Assembly (NCBI GenBank): GCA_050247255.1
Contig: JBFWUM010000020.1
Coordinates: forward strand, 1 to 64,000
DNA: 64,000 nt
Direction: 5' to 3'
Origin: JBFWUM01 sp050247255
GTDB taxonomy: Bacteria > Acidobacteriota > Vicinamibacteria > Vicinamibacterales > UBA2999
Shown: piece after piece, positions 12,115 through 20,877 of the stretch
Numbering within the stretch: the stretch's first letter is position 1
How the letters are laid out: the number at the start of each line of letters is the position of its first letter
Program-made: the position numbers and the translations under genes
Notes under the pieces: model-generated
Told to the model about the DNA's origin: nothing
The model's database searches: none
The model's input: the letters and a program-made list of their open reading frames with translations, nothing else

Positions 12115-12839
12115 TGTCGACGCTACGCACCCACGAGCTCACGAAGTCCTACGGTGGCCGCACCGTCGTTCGCGGCGTCAGCCTGGAAGTGAACTCCGGC
12201 GAGGTCGTCGGGCTGCTCGGCCCGAACGGCGCCGGCAAGACCACGACCTTCTACCTCACCGTCGGACTGACCAATCCTGATTCGGGGCGCGTCATCCTCG
12301 ACGGGGAAGACGTCACCGACGACCCGATGTACGTGCGGGCGCGGAAGGGGATCGGCTACCTGCCGCAGGAGCCGTCGATCTTCCGCGGGCTGTCGGTCGA
12401 GCAGAACATCCTGGCCATCCTCGAGACGCTCGATCTCGATGCGTCGGCGCGGCAGGCGCGGCTGAAGGAACTGCTCGCCGAGTTGAACCTGACGCCGCTG
12501 GCGCAGGCGCCCGCCTACACGCTGTCAGGCGGTGAACGGCGGCGCGCCGAGATTACCCGCGCGCTGGTCATCTCGCCGCGCTTCATTCTCCTCGACGAGC
12601 CGTTCGCCGGCATCGATCCGATCGCGGTGACCGAGATCCAGAAGATCATCTTCCACTTGAAGGAGCGTGGCATCGGCGTGCTGATCACCGATCACAATGT
12701 GCGCGAGACGCTGCGCATCACCGACCGGGCATACATCGTGCACGACGGCGTGATCTTCAGGAGCGGCACGCCGGATTCGCTTGCGGCGGATGAAGACGTG
12801 CGCGGGATTTACTTAGGCAGCGATTTCCGGCTGGACTAA
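12114..12839 (+). CDS. lptB: LPS export ABC transporter ATP-binding protein
   Basis: ATPase that drives LPS extraction from the inner membrane with LptF/LptG. 241 residues, the same as E. coli LptB. The ATG at 12114 overlaps the TGA of the preceding gene. Walker A GPNGAGKTT near residue 38, signature LSGGERRR near 139, Walker B FILLDEPFAGID, and switch His in TDHNVRET. Its membrane partners are encoded as a fusion at 34932-37211. Confidence 0.95.
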   Translation: MSTLRTHELTKSYGGRTVVRGVSLEVNSGEVVGLLGPNGAGKTTTFYLTVGLTNPDSGRVILDGEDVTDDPMYVRARKGIGYLPQEPSIFRGLSVEQNILAILETLDLDASARQARLKELLAELNLTPLAQAPAYTLSGGERRRAEITRALVISPRFILLDEPFAGIDPIAVTEIQKIIFHLKERGIGVLITDHNVRETLRITDRAYIVHDGVIFRSGTPDSLAADEDVRGIYLGSDFRLD

Positions 12840-12880
12840 GATGGGTTCGAGACACGGAGCGAAGCTGAACTACTGACGCC

Positions 12881-14308
12881 ATGGCGATTTCGCAGAAGCT
12901 GCACACCAAGCTCGTCCAGAAGCTGATTCTGACGCCGTCGCTCCAGCAGGCGATCAAGCTGCTGCCCATGTCTACGCTCGAGCTGTCGGAGCTGCTCAAC
13001 CAGGAGATGGTGGAGAACCCGATGCTCGAGGAGGTCCCCACCGAGGAGTTGCAGCCCGTCGAGGCCGCCCCCGAGAAGGCCGAGGAGAAGCCGGCCGAGA
13101 AGGAGAAGGGCGACACCTGGGACGACCAGGACTACGAGTATTTCTTCGGCGACTACCTCGACGACGGCTACCGCCCGCGGACGCCGACCGAGGTCAAGGA
13201 GCTGCCGCCGATCGAGAACACGCTCTCGAGCTCGGCCTCGCTCTCCGACCACCTGCTGTGGCAGCTCTCGATGCAGACCGACGACCCGCTGATGCGGGAG
13301 ATCGGTGAAGCCATCATCGGCAACCTCGACGACGACGGGGTGCTCGTGGCGACGGTGGACGAACTGTCCGCGATGGGTCCCTGGGCGACGGAGGAGGTCG
13401 AGCGGGGACTGCGGCTGCTGCAGGGCTTCGACCCGATCGGCGTCGCCGCCCGCGACCTGCAGGAATGCCTGCTGCTGCAGCTGCGGCACCATCACCCCGA
13501 GGACCTGGTCGCGCAGAAGATCGTCGGCGAGCACATGCGGCTGCTCCAGAACCACCAGGTGCCGGAGCTGGCGCGCAAGCTCGGGATGTCGATCGACGAC
13601 CTCAAGCCGCACATCGAGCTGATCCGCCACCTCGATCCCAAGCCCGGTAACCGCCACAACCCGTCGCAGTCGCAGTACGTCATCCCCGACGTCTACGTCG
13701 TCAAGGTCGAGGACCAGTACGTCGCGGTGCTGAACGAGGAGGGGCTGCCGCAGCTGCGCATCAGCCCGGTCTACCGGCGGCTGCTCGACAAGAGCGCGTC
13801 GGAGAACACCGACGAGACGCGCGCCTACGTCAAGGACAAGTTCCGCTCGGCGCTGTGGCTGATCAAGTCGGTGGAGCAGCGGCAGAAGACGATCCACAAG
13901 GTCGCGACCAGCATCATCGGCTTCCAGCGCGACTTCCTCGATCACGGCATCGAATACCTGCGGCCGCTGGTGCTGCGCGACGTCGCCAACGACATCGGCA
14001 TGCACGAATCGACCGTCAGCCGCGTCGTCACCAACAAGTACATGCACACGCCGCAGGGCGTGTTCGAGATGAAGTACTTCTTCCACAGCGGCATCGCCAG
14101 CTCCTATGGCGAGGCGGTGTCGTCGGTGACGATCAAGCAGCGCATCCGCAAGATCATCGAGCAGGAAGATCCGCGCAAGCCGCTGAGCGACTCGAAGATC
14201 GTCAGCATCCTCCAGCGCGAGGGGCTCGAGCTGGCGCGGCGCACCATCGCCAAGTACCGCGAAGAGCTGAAGATTCCGACCTCCAACCAGCGCAAAGTTC
14301 TCTATTAG
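12881..14308 (+). CDS. rpoN: RNA polymerase sigma-54 factor
   Basis: 475 residues. Region I, the glutamine/leucine-rich activator-contact segment, is intact (QKLILTPSLQQAIKLLPMS and ELLNQEMVENPMLEE). An acidic linker near 45-80 is followed by the core-binding domain, the helix-turn-helix (HESTVSRVVTNKYMHTP) and the RpoN box near the end (ARRTIAKYREELKIP). It directs transcription from -24/-12 promoters and needs an AAA+ activator, none of which is in the window. The lptB-rpoN-hpf-hprK/pts order is the classical conserved sigma-54 neighbourhood. Confidence 0.97.
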   Translation: MAISQKLHTKLVQKLILTPSLQQAIKLLPMSTLELSELLNQEMVENPMLEEVPTEELQPVEAAPEKAEEKPAEKEKGDTWDDQDYEYFFGDYLDDGYRPRTPTEVKELPPIENTLSSSASLSDHLLWQLSMQTDDPLMREIGEAIIGNLDDDGVLVATVDELSAMGPWATEEVERGLRLLQGFDPIGVAARDLQECLLLQLRHHHPEDLVAQKIVGEHMRLLQNHQVPELARKLGMSIDDLKPHIELIRHLDPKPGNRHNPSQSQYVIPDVYVVKVEDQYVAVLNEEGLPQLRISPVYRRLLDKSASENTDETRAYVKDKFRSALWLIKSVEQRQKTIHKVATSIIGFQRDFLDHGIEYLRPLVLRDVANDIGMHESTVSRVVTNKYMHTPQGVFEMKYFFHSGIASSYGEAVSSVTIKQRIRKIIEQEDPRKPLSDSKIVSILQREGLELARRTIAKYREELKIPTSNQRKVLY

Positions 14309-14312
14309 GACC

Positions 14313-14885
14313 ATGCGTCTCGAACTGACCGGCCGGCACATCAGGATCACCCCTGCAACCCGCGCGCTCGTCGAGGACGGGCTCGCCCACACCCTGCGCA
14401 AGTTGAACGGCAGCGCCGTCTCCGCCCAGGTCGTGCTCACGCAGGAAAAGACTCGCGTTCACGCCGAGGCCACGCTCCACGCCAAGGGTGAACGCTTCCT
14501 CCACGGCGAGGCCTCGGGCCGCGACGTTCCCACGGCCGTGGCCGCGGTCCTCGACAAGATCGACCGCCAGGCCCAGCGCGTGAAGAACAAGTGGGCCGAC
14601 GGCAAGCGGCAGGGAATCTCGGCCGCCAAGGGGTCGTCGGCCGCGCCACGGCCCGATCGCGCCGCGCGCCTCTTTGCCGCCGACGAGCCGCCGCCGGCCA
14701 ACGGTTTCCGCGTCATCCGGATGCGGCGCTGGACCGTGAAGCAGATGTCGGTGGACGATGCCGCCTCGGTGGTGGGCGATACGCCGAACTCGTTCGTCGT
14801 CTTCAGGGCGCCAGGGGCCGAGGCGGTCTCGATTGTCTTCCGGCGGCCCGACGGCAACGTCGGCCTGATCGAACCGGGCGCATAA
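14313..14885 (+). CDS. hpf: Ribosome hibernation promoting factor, long form
   Basis: 190 residues. N-terminal S30AE domain (MRLELTGRHIRITPATRALVE to about residue 95) binds the decoding region of the 30S subunit. A proline-rich linker leads to a C-terminal domain (GFRVIRMRRWTVKQMSVDDA) that in long HPFs dimerises 70S ribosomes into 100S particles. It starts four bases after rpoN stops and is cotranscribed with it. Confidence 0.93.
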   Translation: MRLELTGRHIRITPATRALVEDGLAHTLRKLNGSAVSAQVVLTQEKTRVHAEATLHAKGERFLHGEASGRDVPTAVAAVLDKIDRQAQRVKNKWADGKRQGISAAKGSSAAPRPDRAARLFAADEPPPANGFRVIRMRRWTVKQMSVDDAASVVGDTPNSFVVFRAPGAEAVSIVFRRPDGNVGLIEPGA

Positions 14886-14895
14886 TCAAGGGACG

Positions 14896-15873
14896 ATGCC
14901 GTCACTGACGGTCGCCGGCCTGCTCGCCAGCCGGCCCGACGCTCTCGGTCTGCCGCTGGAACTCCTCGGCGGCGAGGGAGGCCTCGACCGGGCCATCGAC
15001 AGCCCGCACATCCAGAAGACCGGCCTGGCCCTGGCCGGGTTCCACGAATACCTGCAGCAGGGCCGCATTCTCGTGTTCGGCGAGAGCGAGGTCCGTTACC
15101 TCGAAAGCCTGCCGCACGACGACCGGATGAAGGTGCTGGCCGCCGCCTTCAGCTACGCCATCCCGTGCGTGCTGGTGACGAGCGCCTGGGAGCCGCCCGC
15201 GGAGGTGCTGGCCGCCGCGTCGCGCTATCAGGTGCCGCTGCTGCGCACCTCGGTCAACACGCCGGTGGCCATCGCCAAGATCACGGCGCTCCTCGACGAC
15301 ACGCTGGCCGTCCGGGAAATCGTGCACGGCGTGCTGCTGGACATCCTGGGCCTCGGGGTCCTGATCGTCGGCGAGAGCGGCATCGGCAAGAGCGAGTGCG
15401 CCCTCGACCTGGTCGTGCGCGGCCACCGGCTCGTCGCCGACGACACCGTGGAGGTGCGGCGGCGCGGCGAGACGGTGGTCATCGGCACCTGCCCGGAGAT
15501 GACGCGGCATCACATGGAGGTGCGCGGGCTGGGCGTGATCAACATCCGGGACCTGTTCGGTGTCGCGTCGACCCGGGTGTCCAAGCGCGTGGAGCTGGTC
15601 GTGCAGCTCGAACGGTGGGTCCCCGAACGGGAGTACGATCGGCTGGGGCTCGAGGAAACGACCCACGAGCTGTTCGGCCTGAAGATTCCGCTGGTGCGGA
15701 TGCCGGTGGCGCCCGGCCGCAGCCTGGCGATCCTCGTGGAGGTCGCGGCGCGGAACCAGATCCTGCGGACGCGCGGCCTGAACGCCGCGCGCGAGCTGGT
15801 GACCCGGCTCGAGGCGCAGCTGCGCCGCCCGGACGAGGACGCCGAGGACATCGAACACGGGGGCGAGGTGTGA
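14896..15873 (+). CDS. hprK: HPr kinase/phosphorylase
   Basis: Phosphorylates and dephosphorylates HPr on its regulatory serine. 325 residues. N-terminal domain to about residue 130, then a P-loop kinase domain with Walker A GESGIGKSE near 158 and the family signature running through EVRGLGVINIRDLFG. Its target HPr (17173-17445) keeps the serine. Presence of HprK in a Gram-negative regulatory PTS is known in Proteobacteria and suggests signalling rather than sugar uptake. It overlaps rapZ by four bases. Confidence 0.95.
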   Translation: MPSLTVAGLLASRPDALGLPLELLGGEGGLDRAIDSPHIQKTGLALAGFHEYLQQGRILVFGESEVRYLESLPHDDRMKVLAAAFSYAIPCVLVTSAWEPPAEVLAAASRYQVPLLRTSVNTPVAIAKITALLDDTLAVREIVHGVLLDILGLGVLIVGESGIGKSECALDLVVRGHRLVADDTVEVRRRGETVVIGTCPEMTRHHMEVRGLGVINIRDLFGVASTRVSKRVELVVQLERWVPEREYDRLGLEETTHELFGLKIPLVRMPVAPGRSLAILVEVAARNQILRTRGLNAARELVTRLEAQLRRPDEDAEDIEHGGEV

Positions 15874-16766
15874 AGCCGAAGGCGCGGGTGCGCGCGCGAT
15901 CGACCGGGACACAGTTCGTGATCCTGACCGGGCTCTCCGGGTCGGGCAAGACGCAGGCGATCCGCGCCCTCGAGGACCTCGGCTACTTCTGCGTCGACAA
16001 CCTGCCCGTGCTGCTGATCCCGACCATGGCCGGCCTGGCGCAGCGCGAGGAGACGTCCGGGCTCAGCAAGATCGCCATCGTCGTCGACGTCCGCGAGCGC
16101 GGGTTCCTGTCGGAGCTGCCGCGCGTCTACCGCAAGCTGAAGGCGACGCCGGGGCTCACGCCGACGCTGATCTTCCTCGAGGCGAGCCACCAGGCGCTGG
16201 TGCGGCGGTTCAGCGAGACGCGCCGGCCGCACCCGCTGGCGCGGGACCGCTCGGTGAGCGAGGGGATCGAGGAGGAGCGCGAGAAGCTGAACGCCATCCG
16301 CAAGATCGCCGACCTGATCGTCGACACCTCGAACATGACGGTGCACGAGCTGCGCGACGTCTTCATGCGGATGTCGAAGGACGGCGGCGCCCGCGCCGAC
16401 ATGGTCGTCAACCTGGTCAGCTTCGGCTACAAGAGCGGGGTGCCGGTGGACGCCGACCTGGTGTTCGACGTGCGCTGCCTGCCGAACCCGCATTTCGTGG
16501 ATAATCTGCGGCGCCTGACCGGGCGCGATCGCGCCGTGGTGTCGTACATGCGGCGGCACCCCGCCACGCAGCCGTTCATCGATCGCGTCGCCGATTTCCT
16601 GCGCTTCGCGCTGCCGCAGTACGTGCAGGAGGGGAAGAGCTACCTGACGGTGGCGATAGGCTGCACCGGCGGGCGGCACCGCTCGGTGATGGTCGCCGAG
16701 GCGCTGAAGAAGGCGCTGGGTGACGTCCAGGGCATCAGGCTCCGCGTGAAGCACAGGGATTCCTAG
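15870..16766 (+). CDS. rapZ: RNase adapter RapZ / nucleotide-binding protein
   Basis: 298 residues from the GTG at 15870, which overlaps the hprK stop (GTGA). Walker A GLSGSGKTQA near residue 17; Walker B-like region LIFLEASHQALVRRFSETRRPHPL; C-terminal domain with FGYKSGVPVDADLVFDVRCLPNP and the conserved GCTGGRHRSVMVAE. In E. coli RapZ binds small RNAs and controls glucosamine-6-phosphate synthase; elsewhere it is a UDP-GlcNAc-sensing NTPase. Which applies here is not known. Position between hprK and the PTS genes is conserved. Confidence 0.95.
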   Translation: MKPKARVRARSTGTQFVILTGLSGSGKTQAIRALEDLGYFCVDNLPVLLIPTMAGLAQREETSGLSKIAIVVDVRERGFLSELPRVYRKLKATPGLTPTLIFLEASHQALVRRFSETRRPHPLARDRSVSEGIEEEREKLNAIRKIADLIVDTSNMTVHELRDVFMRMSKDGGARADMVVNLVSFGYKSGVPVDADLVFDVRCLPNPHFVDNLRRLTGRDRAVVSYMRRHPATQPFIDRVADFLRFALPQYVQEGKSYLTVAIGCTGGRHRSVMVAEALKKALGDVQGIRLRVKHRDS

Positions 16767-17173
16767 TGATTGGCGTCGTCGTTGTCACCCACGGGCAGCT
16801 GGCGCGGGAGCTGTTGAACGCCGCGGAAACCATTGTCGGCGACCTGCCGCAGTTCACGGCGGTGTCGATCGGCTGGCACGAGGACACGCAGGACGCGCGT
16901 GAGGAGATCGCGCAGGCGGTGGCGCGCGTGCAGCAGGGCAGCGGCGTCCTGATCCTGACCGACATGTTCGGCGGCACGCCGTCGAACCTGGCGATGACCT
17001 TCCTGGACCAGGACAAGGTGGAGGTGATCACCGGCGTCAACCTGCCGATGCTGATCAAGCTGGTGGGGCTGGCCGAGCAGTCGGACCTGCTGGCGGTCGC
17101 CCGGGAGATGCGCGAGCAGGGGCGGAACGCCATCTGGGTCGCGTCCGACCTGCTGCGGGGGGAGAAGACGTAG
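16766..17173 (+). CDS. PTS mannose-family EIIA component
   Basis: 135 residues from a GTG that shares one base with the rapZ stop. The fold and the active His (residue 9, in VVVTHGQLA) match EIIA(Man); ILTDMFGGTPSN is the second family motif. No EIIB, EIIC or EIID is present, so this is probably the output domain of a regulatory phosphorelay, receiving phosphate from EI through HPr. The stop again shares one base with the start of the HPr gene. Confidence 0.93.
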   Translation: MIGVVVVTHGQLARELLNAAETIVGDLPQFTAVSIGWHEDTQDAREEIAQAVARVQQGSGVLILTDMFGGTPSNLAMTFLDQDKVEVITGVNLPMLIKLVGLAEQSDLLAVAREMREQGRNAIWVASDLLRGEKT

Positions 17174-17445
17174 TGACGTCGCGCGCGGTGACGGTGACGA
17201 ACCACCTCGGGCTGCATGCCCGGGCGGCGGCGAAGTTCGTCGGCGTCGCAGCGCGGTTTCGGTCGCACATCCGCGTGGCGCGCGACGCCCGCGTGATGGA
17301 CGGCAAGAGCATCATGGGGATCCTGCTCCTCGCGGCCGCGCGCGGGTCGGTGCTGGTCATCAGCGCCGAGGGGCAGGACGAGGCCGCGGCGGTCGACGCG
17401 CTGATCCGGCTCGTGGAGTCGGGCTTTGGCGAGACCGCCGACTGA
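17173..17445 (+). CDS. Phosphocarrier protein HPr
   Basis: 90 residues, GTG start overlapping the EIIA stop by one base. Active-site His near residue 16 in GLHARAA, phosphorylated by EI. The regulatory serine region is present as DGKSIMGILLLAA, so it should be a substrate of HprK encoded two genes upstream. The C-terminus is slightly longer than in E. coli. Confidence 0.95.
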   Translation: MTSRAVTVTNHLGLHARAAAKFVGVAARFRSHIRVARDARVMDGKSIMGILLLAAARGSVLVISAEGQDEAAAVDALIRLVESGFGETAD

Positions 17446-17452
17446 GGGAGCC

Positions 17453-19264
17453 GTGGAACGCCTCACCGGAATCGGGGTGTCCGCCGGGCTGGCCGTGGGG
17501 CCGGCGCTGGTGGCCATCCAGCGCACGCAGGTCATCCGCTTCCCGATCTCGCCCGACCGGGTGGCGCGCGAGCTCTCGGCCCTCGAGCGGGCGCGGGTCC
17601 GCTCGCACGAGCAGCTGGCGCAGATCCGCCGCCGCATCGCCGAGCTCAAGGGCGCCGACCTGGCGGCGATCTTCGACGCCCAGTTGCTGATCCTCGAGGA
17701 CGAGATGCTGATCGGCCGCGCCGCATCGATCGTCTACGAGGAGCGGGTCAACGCCGAGTGGGCGGTCCAGCGCGCCCTCGACGAGCTGGCGGAGGTCTTC
17801 AACGACATCGAGGACCCGTACCTGCACGAGCGCAAGGGCGACCTCCACGACGTCGCCGGACGGCTGCGCATGAACATGCGCGGGGAGAAAGGGGGCGCGC
17901 GCGACCTGCTGCACGACCTGGACGCGCCGTGCGTGCTGATTGCCGACGAACTGACGCCGTCGGTGGTGGCACAGCTCGACTGGACCCGCATCCGCGGCTT
18001 CGCCACCGATGCCGGCAGCCGCACGTACCACACGGCGATCCTCGCGCGATCCCTCGGCGTGCCGGCGGTCGTTGGCCTGCACGACGTCAGCCGGCGCATT
18101 CCGTCCGGCGCGTCGGTGATTGTCGACGGCACGACCGGCGAGGTGGTGATCGACCCCTCGCCGGCCGAGCGCCAGGAGGCGGAAGCGCGCGTGCGCCTGC
18201 GCGTCCCGGCGCCGGCGGTGCATACGAGTGGCGGCCCGGCGCACACGCGCGACGGCGTCCGCGTCCACCTGCACGCCAACATCGAGCGCTCCGACGACGT
18301 GCCGGCGGCGCTGGCGGCCGGGGCGGAAGGCATCGGGCTGTACCGCTCGGAGTTCCTGCTCGTCGGCGGGCCCCCGGACATGGCGGGGGAAGAGGAGCAG
18401 TATCACGTGTATCGTCAGGTCGTGGAGCGGATGGCGCCGCGGCCGGTGACCATCCGCACGTTCGACATCGACGAGCGGCAGCTGGCGCGGCCGCTGGTCG
18501 ACGCCGCGCTCGACGCGCGCTGGTTCCAGGAGCAGGAGGACCGCCCCGGGCTCGCGGGCCTGCGCGGCATCCGCCTCGGGCTGGCGCAGCCGGCGATCTT
18601 CAAGACCCAGATCCGCGCGCTGCTCCGCGCCGCGGCCCACGGCCGGCTGCGCGTGATGTTTCCCTTCGTCTCGTCGGTGCACGAGGTGCGCGCCGCCAGG
18701 GCGCTGGTCGCCGAGGCGCGCGCCGAGCTGGATGCGCGCGGCGAGAGTGCCGGCGAGGTGGCGATCGGCCTGATGATCGAGGTGCCCTCCGCCGCATTCA
18801 CCGCGTCGCTGCTGGCGCGCGAGGCCGATTTCTTCACCATCGGCACCAACGACCTGATCCAGTACACGCTGGCCGTCGATCGCACCGACGAGCGCGTGTC
18901 CGATCGCTACGAGCCGCTCCACCCGGCGGTGCTGCGGCTGCTGCGGCAGATCCGCCGCGCCGGTTCGCAGCGCGGCATCCCGGTATCGGTCTGCGGCGAG
19001 ATGGCGTCGGATCCGCTGCTGCTGCGGCTGCTCATCGGCTGCGGCCTCGACGAGTTCAGCATGACCCCCGGCGCGCTGCCGGTCGCGCGCCGCGTCGTCG
19101 AGGAAACCGATCGCCGCGAGGTCGCGCGGATTGCCGCGCGGGTGCTCCGCCTCGGCACCGTCGAAGAGATCGAGCAGTGCCTGGCCGAGGCGTTCGGCCG
19201 GCCCGGCGATGGCGACCCCGTGGCAACGTGGCTTCCGCCTTCAGGCGGAAGTGACGCGAGTTAA
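17453..19264 (+). CDS. ptsI: PTS enzyme I (phosphoenolpyruvate-protein phosphotransferase)
   Basis: Takes phosphate from PEP and passes it to HPr. 603 residues from the GTG at 17453, preceded by GAGGGAG. HPr-binding domain at about 20-150, phosphohistidine domain with GSRTYHTAILARSLGVP (active His near 189), PEP-binding barrel with LYRSEFLL and active Cys in VCGEMASDP near 522. The last residues (TWLPPSGGSDAS) are encoded by a TTNA-loop palindrome at 19232-19251, an apparent C-terminal addition. Completes the HprK-EIIA-HPr-EI set. Confidence 0.95.
   Translation: MERLTGIGVSAGLAVGPALVAIQRTQVIRFPISPDRVARELSALERARVRSHEQLAQIRRRIAELKGADLAAIFDAQLLILEDEMLIGRAASIVYEERVNAEWAVQRALDELAEVFNDIEDPYLHERKGDLHDVAGRLRMNMRGEKGGARDLLHDLDAPCVLIADELTPSVVAQLDWTRIRGFATDAGSRTYHTAILARSLGVPAVVGLHDVSRRIPSGASVIVDGTTGEVVIDPSPAERQEAEARVRLRVPAPAVHTSGGPAHTRDGVRVHLHANIERSDDVPAALAAGAEGIGLYRSEFLLVGGPPDMAGEEEQYHVYRQVVERMAPRPVTIRTFDIDERQLARPLVDAALDARWFQEQEDRPGLAGLRGIRLGLAQPAIFKTQIRALLRAAAHGRLRVMFPFVSSVHEVRAARALVAEARAELDARGESAGEVAIGLMIEVPSAAFTASLLAREADFFTIGTNDLIQYTLAVDRTDERVSDRYEPLHPAVLRLLRQIRRAGSQRGIPVSVCGEMASDPLLLRLLIGCGLDEFSMTPGALPVARRVVEETDRREVARIAARVLRLGTVEEIEQCLAEAFGRPGDGDPVATWLPPSGGSDAS
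19228..19252 (+). repeat. TTNA-loop palindrome at the 3' end of ptsI
   Basis: GTGG is followed by an 8-bp stem CTTCCGCC with loop TTCA (19232-19251). Relative to the dnaE copy both sides of the stem have changed together (GGC/GCC to GCC/GGC), so pairing is preserved. Confidence 0.75.
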
Positions 19265-19268
19265 GGGC

Positions 19269-20195
19269 GTGCTCTACCCGCTGACGTTCCGGCCAATCCA
19301 GAAACCGCGTGTGTGGGGGGGCGAGCTCTGGACGGTCTCGGATCGTCCAGGCGACGAGAGCGTCGTCGCCAACGGCGCGCTGGCCGGCACGACGCTGCGG
19401 CAGCTGATGACCCGGCACCGCGAGGCGCTCCTCGGGACCGCGGCCGCGGCGGCCGGGGATCGCTTCCCAATCCTCTGCAAGATTATCGACGCGCGCGCGA
19501 CGCTCTCCGTGCAGGTGCACCCCCCGGCGGAGCGGGCGGCGATGCTGGGCGGCGAGCCGAAGACGGAGATGTGGTACGTCGCCGCCGCCGATCCCGGCGC
19601 GGAGTTGTACGTCGGGTTGAAGCGCGGTGTCAGCCGCGAGGAGTTCGAACAGCGGCTGGCGGCCGGGACGGTGGCCGAGTGCCTGCAGCGGCTGCCGGTC
19701 GCGCGCGGTGACGTGATGTTCCTGCCGAGCGGCCGCGTCCACGCCATCGGCAGCGGGCTCCGCCTCTTCGAGATCCAGCAGAACTCAGACACCACCTACC
19801 GCGTGTTCGACTGGAACCGCCCCGGCCTCGACGGCAAGCCGCGCGAACTGCACATCGTCGAGTCACTCGCCAGCATCGACTTCGGGGACATCGAGCCGGC
19901 ACTCGTGCCGCACCTTCCGGCTCATGAAGCAGGGCTGGCGCGCCGCCCGCTCGTGCGTCACGCGCTCTTCGACATCGACGCCTGTTACGCCGACGTTGAC
20001 GACGTGCTGAACTTCGAAGCGCCGCGGCTGCGCGTCGTCGCCTGCGTCGAGAAGCGCATTCGCGTGAGTGGCGGGGGAGAAGAAGTCGAGTTGGAGCCCG
20101 AAGGCTTCTGCGTGATTCCCGCGTCGGTGACCGACGCGCGTATTCCCGCGGCGGCGGGCAGCAGCTTCCTGGTCACGACCGCCGGCCGGTCATAA
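19269..20195 (+). CDS. manA: Mannose-6-phosphate isomerase, class I
   Basis: Interconverts fructose-6-phosphate and mannose-6-phosphate for GDP-mannose and polysaccharide synthesis. 308 residues from the GTG at 19269, four bases after the ptsI stop. Cupin zinc ligands: Gln and His in LSVQVHPP near 79-85, Glu in KTEMWYV, His in LPSGRVHAIGSGL. Other family marks: PRVWGG and IQQNSDTTYRVFDWNR. The frame is open upstream, but that part reads the palindrome and is not family-like. The link to the PTS genes is positional. Confidence 0.92.
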   Translation: MLYPLTFRPIQKPRVWGGELWTVSDRPGDESVVANGALAGTTLRQLMTRHREALLGTAAAAAGDRFPILCKIIDARATLSVQVHPPAERAAMLGGEPKTEMWYVAAADPGAELYVGLKRGVSREEFEQRLAAGTVAECLQRLPVARGDVMFLPSGRVHAIGSGLRLFEIQQNSDTTYRVFDWNRPGLDGKPRELHIVESLASIDFGDIEPALVPHLPAHEAGLARRPLVRHALFDIDACYADVDDVLNFEAPRLRVVACVEKRIRVSGGGEEVELEPEGFCVIPASVTDARIPAAAGSSFLVTTAGRS

Positions 20196-20231
20196 GGGCG
20201 AGGTGCCGGCTGCAAGCCGCGTGAGCCTGAG

Positions 20232-20252
20232 GGTATGATATATTGTCATACC
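20232..20252 (+). promoter_or_regulatory. Operator/promoter of the RHH-MazF pair
   Basis: Inverted repeat GGTATGA and TCATACC with a 7-base spacer that contains TATATT (20239-20244), a likely -10 box. A dyad over the -10 just before a ribbon-helix-helix antitoxin gene is the usual autoregulation site. The predicted transcript start would leave a leader of only about five bases. Confidence 0.65.
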
Positions 20253-20255
20253 GCC

Positions 20256-20498
20256 ATGCCAAAGACCAAAGTGGCCCTGACGCTTGATGCCGGCCTCCTT
20301 GAGCAGGTGGACGAACTCGTCGCCAAGCAGAAGTTTCGCAATCGGAGCCAGGCCGTCGAAGCTGCGCTGTCGGACAAGCTTCACCGGCTCGCACGAACTC
20401 GCCTCGCACGGGAGGCGGCCAAGCTGAACCCGGTCGAGGAGAAGCGCATAGCCGAAGAGACGCTGGCGGACGCGTTGGACACATGGCCCGAATACTGA
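20256..20498 (+). CDS. Ribbon-helix-helix antitoxin (CopG type)
   Basis: 80 residues. N-terminal RHH fold: beta strand KTKVALTLDAGLLEQVDELVA and second helix in FRNRSQAVEAALSDKL, which should bind the palindrome upstream as a dimer. The acidic C-terminal half (residues about 50-80, ending DALDTWPEY) would neutralise the toxin. It overlaps the toxin gene by 16 bases. The ATG at 20256 is chosen over an ATG seven codons upstream, which lies inside the operator. Confidence 0.85.
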   Translation: MPKTKVALTLDAGLLEQVDELVAKQKFRNRSQAVEAALSDKLHRLARTRLAREAAKLNPVEEKRIAEETLADALDTWPEY

Positions 20499-20818
20499 GA
20501 GGCGAGGTCCGGTGGTGCGACCTGAATCCCGTCCGGGGCCATGAGCAGGCAGGACAGCGGCCGATCCTGATCCTGAGCCACGACGTGTTCAACGAGCGTT
20601 CGGGCACCGTGATTGCCGTCGCGATGACCAGTCAGGAGCCCCGCGCCGGGTTTCCTCTGACCATTGAGAGCAAGGCTGCCGGTCTCAAGAAGCGCTCGTG
20701 GATCAAGATCAGCCAGGTTCGAACCCTGTCGGTGGACCGGATTGGCGCGCGACTGGCGCGCGCCAGCGAGGAAGAACTCGCACGCGTGCTCGACGGCCTG
20801 AACGAGATCCTCGGATAG
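20483..20818 (+). CDS. MazF/PemK-family endoribonuclease toxin
   Basis: 111 residues. RGEVRWCDLNPVRGHEQAGQ then RPILILSHDVFN is the classical MazF/PemK start, with the catalytic Arg in the first loop, and VAMTS closes the second strand region. It cleaves mRNA at short motifs when free of its antitoxin. The pair lies in an accessory stretch with attC-like sites, so it may have arrived as a cassette. The toxin stop is six bases before the degenerate attC candidate. Confidence 0.88.
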   Translation: MARILRGEVRWCDLNPVRGHEQAGQRPILILSHDVFNERSGTVIAVAMTSQEPRAGFPLTIESKAAGLKKRSWIKISQVRTLSVDRIGARLARASEEELARVLDGLNEILG

Positions 20819-20823
20819 CGTCG

Positions 20824-20877
20824 GCCGGACGTTCAGCAGTCTCACGTAGTGCCGTCAGGTGCAACAGCTTGTTCGGC
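20824..20877. repeat. Possible degenerate attC site
   Basis: Ends GCCGGAC and GTTCGGC are complementary at six of seven bases and enclose CAGCAG and CAACAGCTT segments typical of attC arms. The right end does not fit the GTTRRRY consensus and arm pairing is weak. Follows the MazF stop at cassette distance. Confidence 0.35.

Noticed and set aside
20205..20221. CGGCT-GCA-AGCCG hairpin after manA as another family member or attI
   Set aside because: Short stem, wrong loop, no integrase nearby; at best a weak terminator.
20235..20498. Longer antitoxin start seven codons upstream
   Set aside because: That ATG lies inside the operator and would precede the predicted transcript start.
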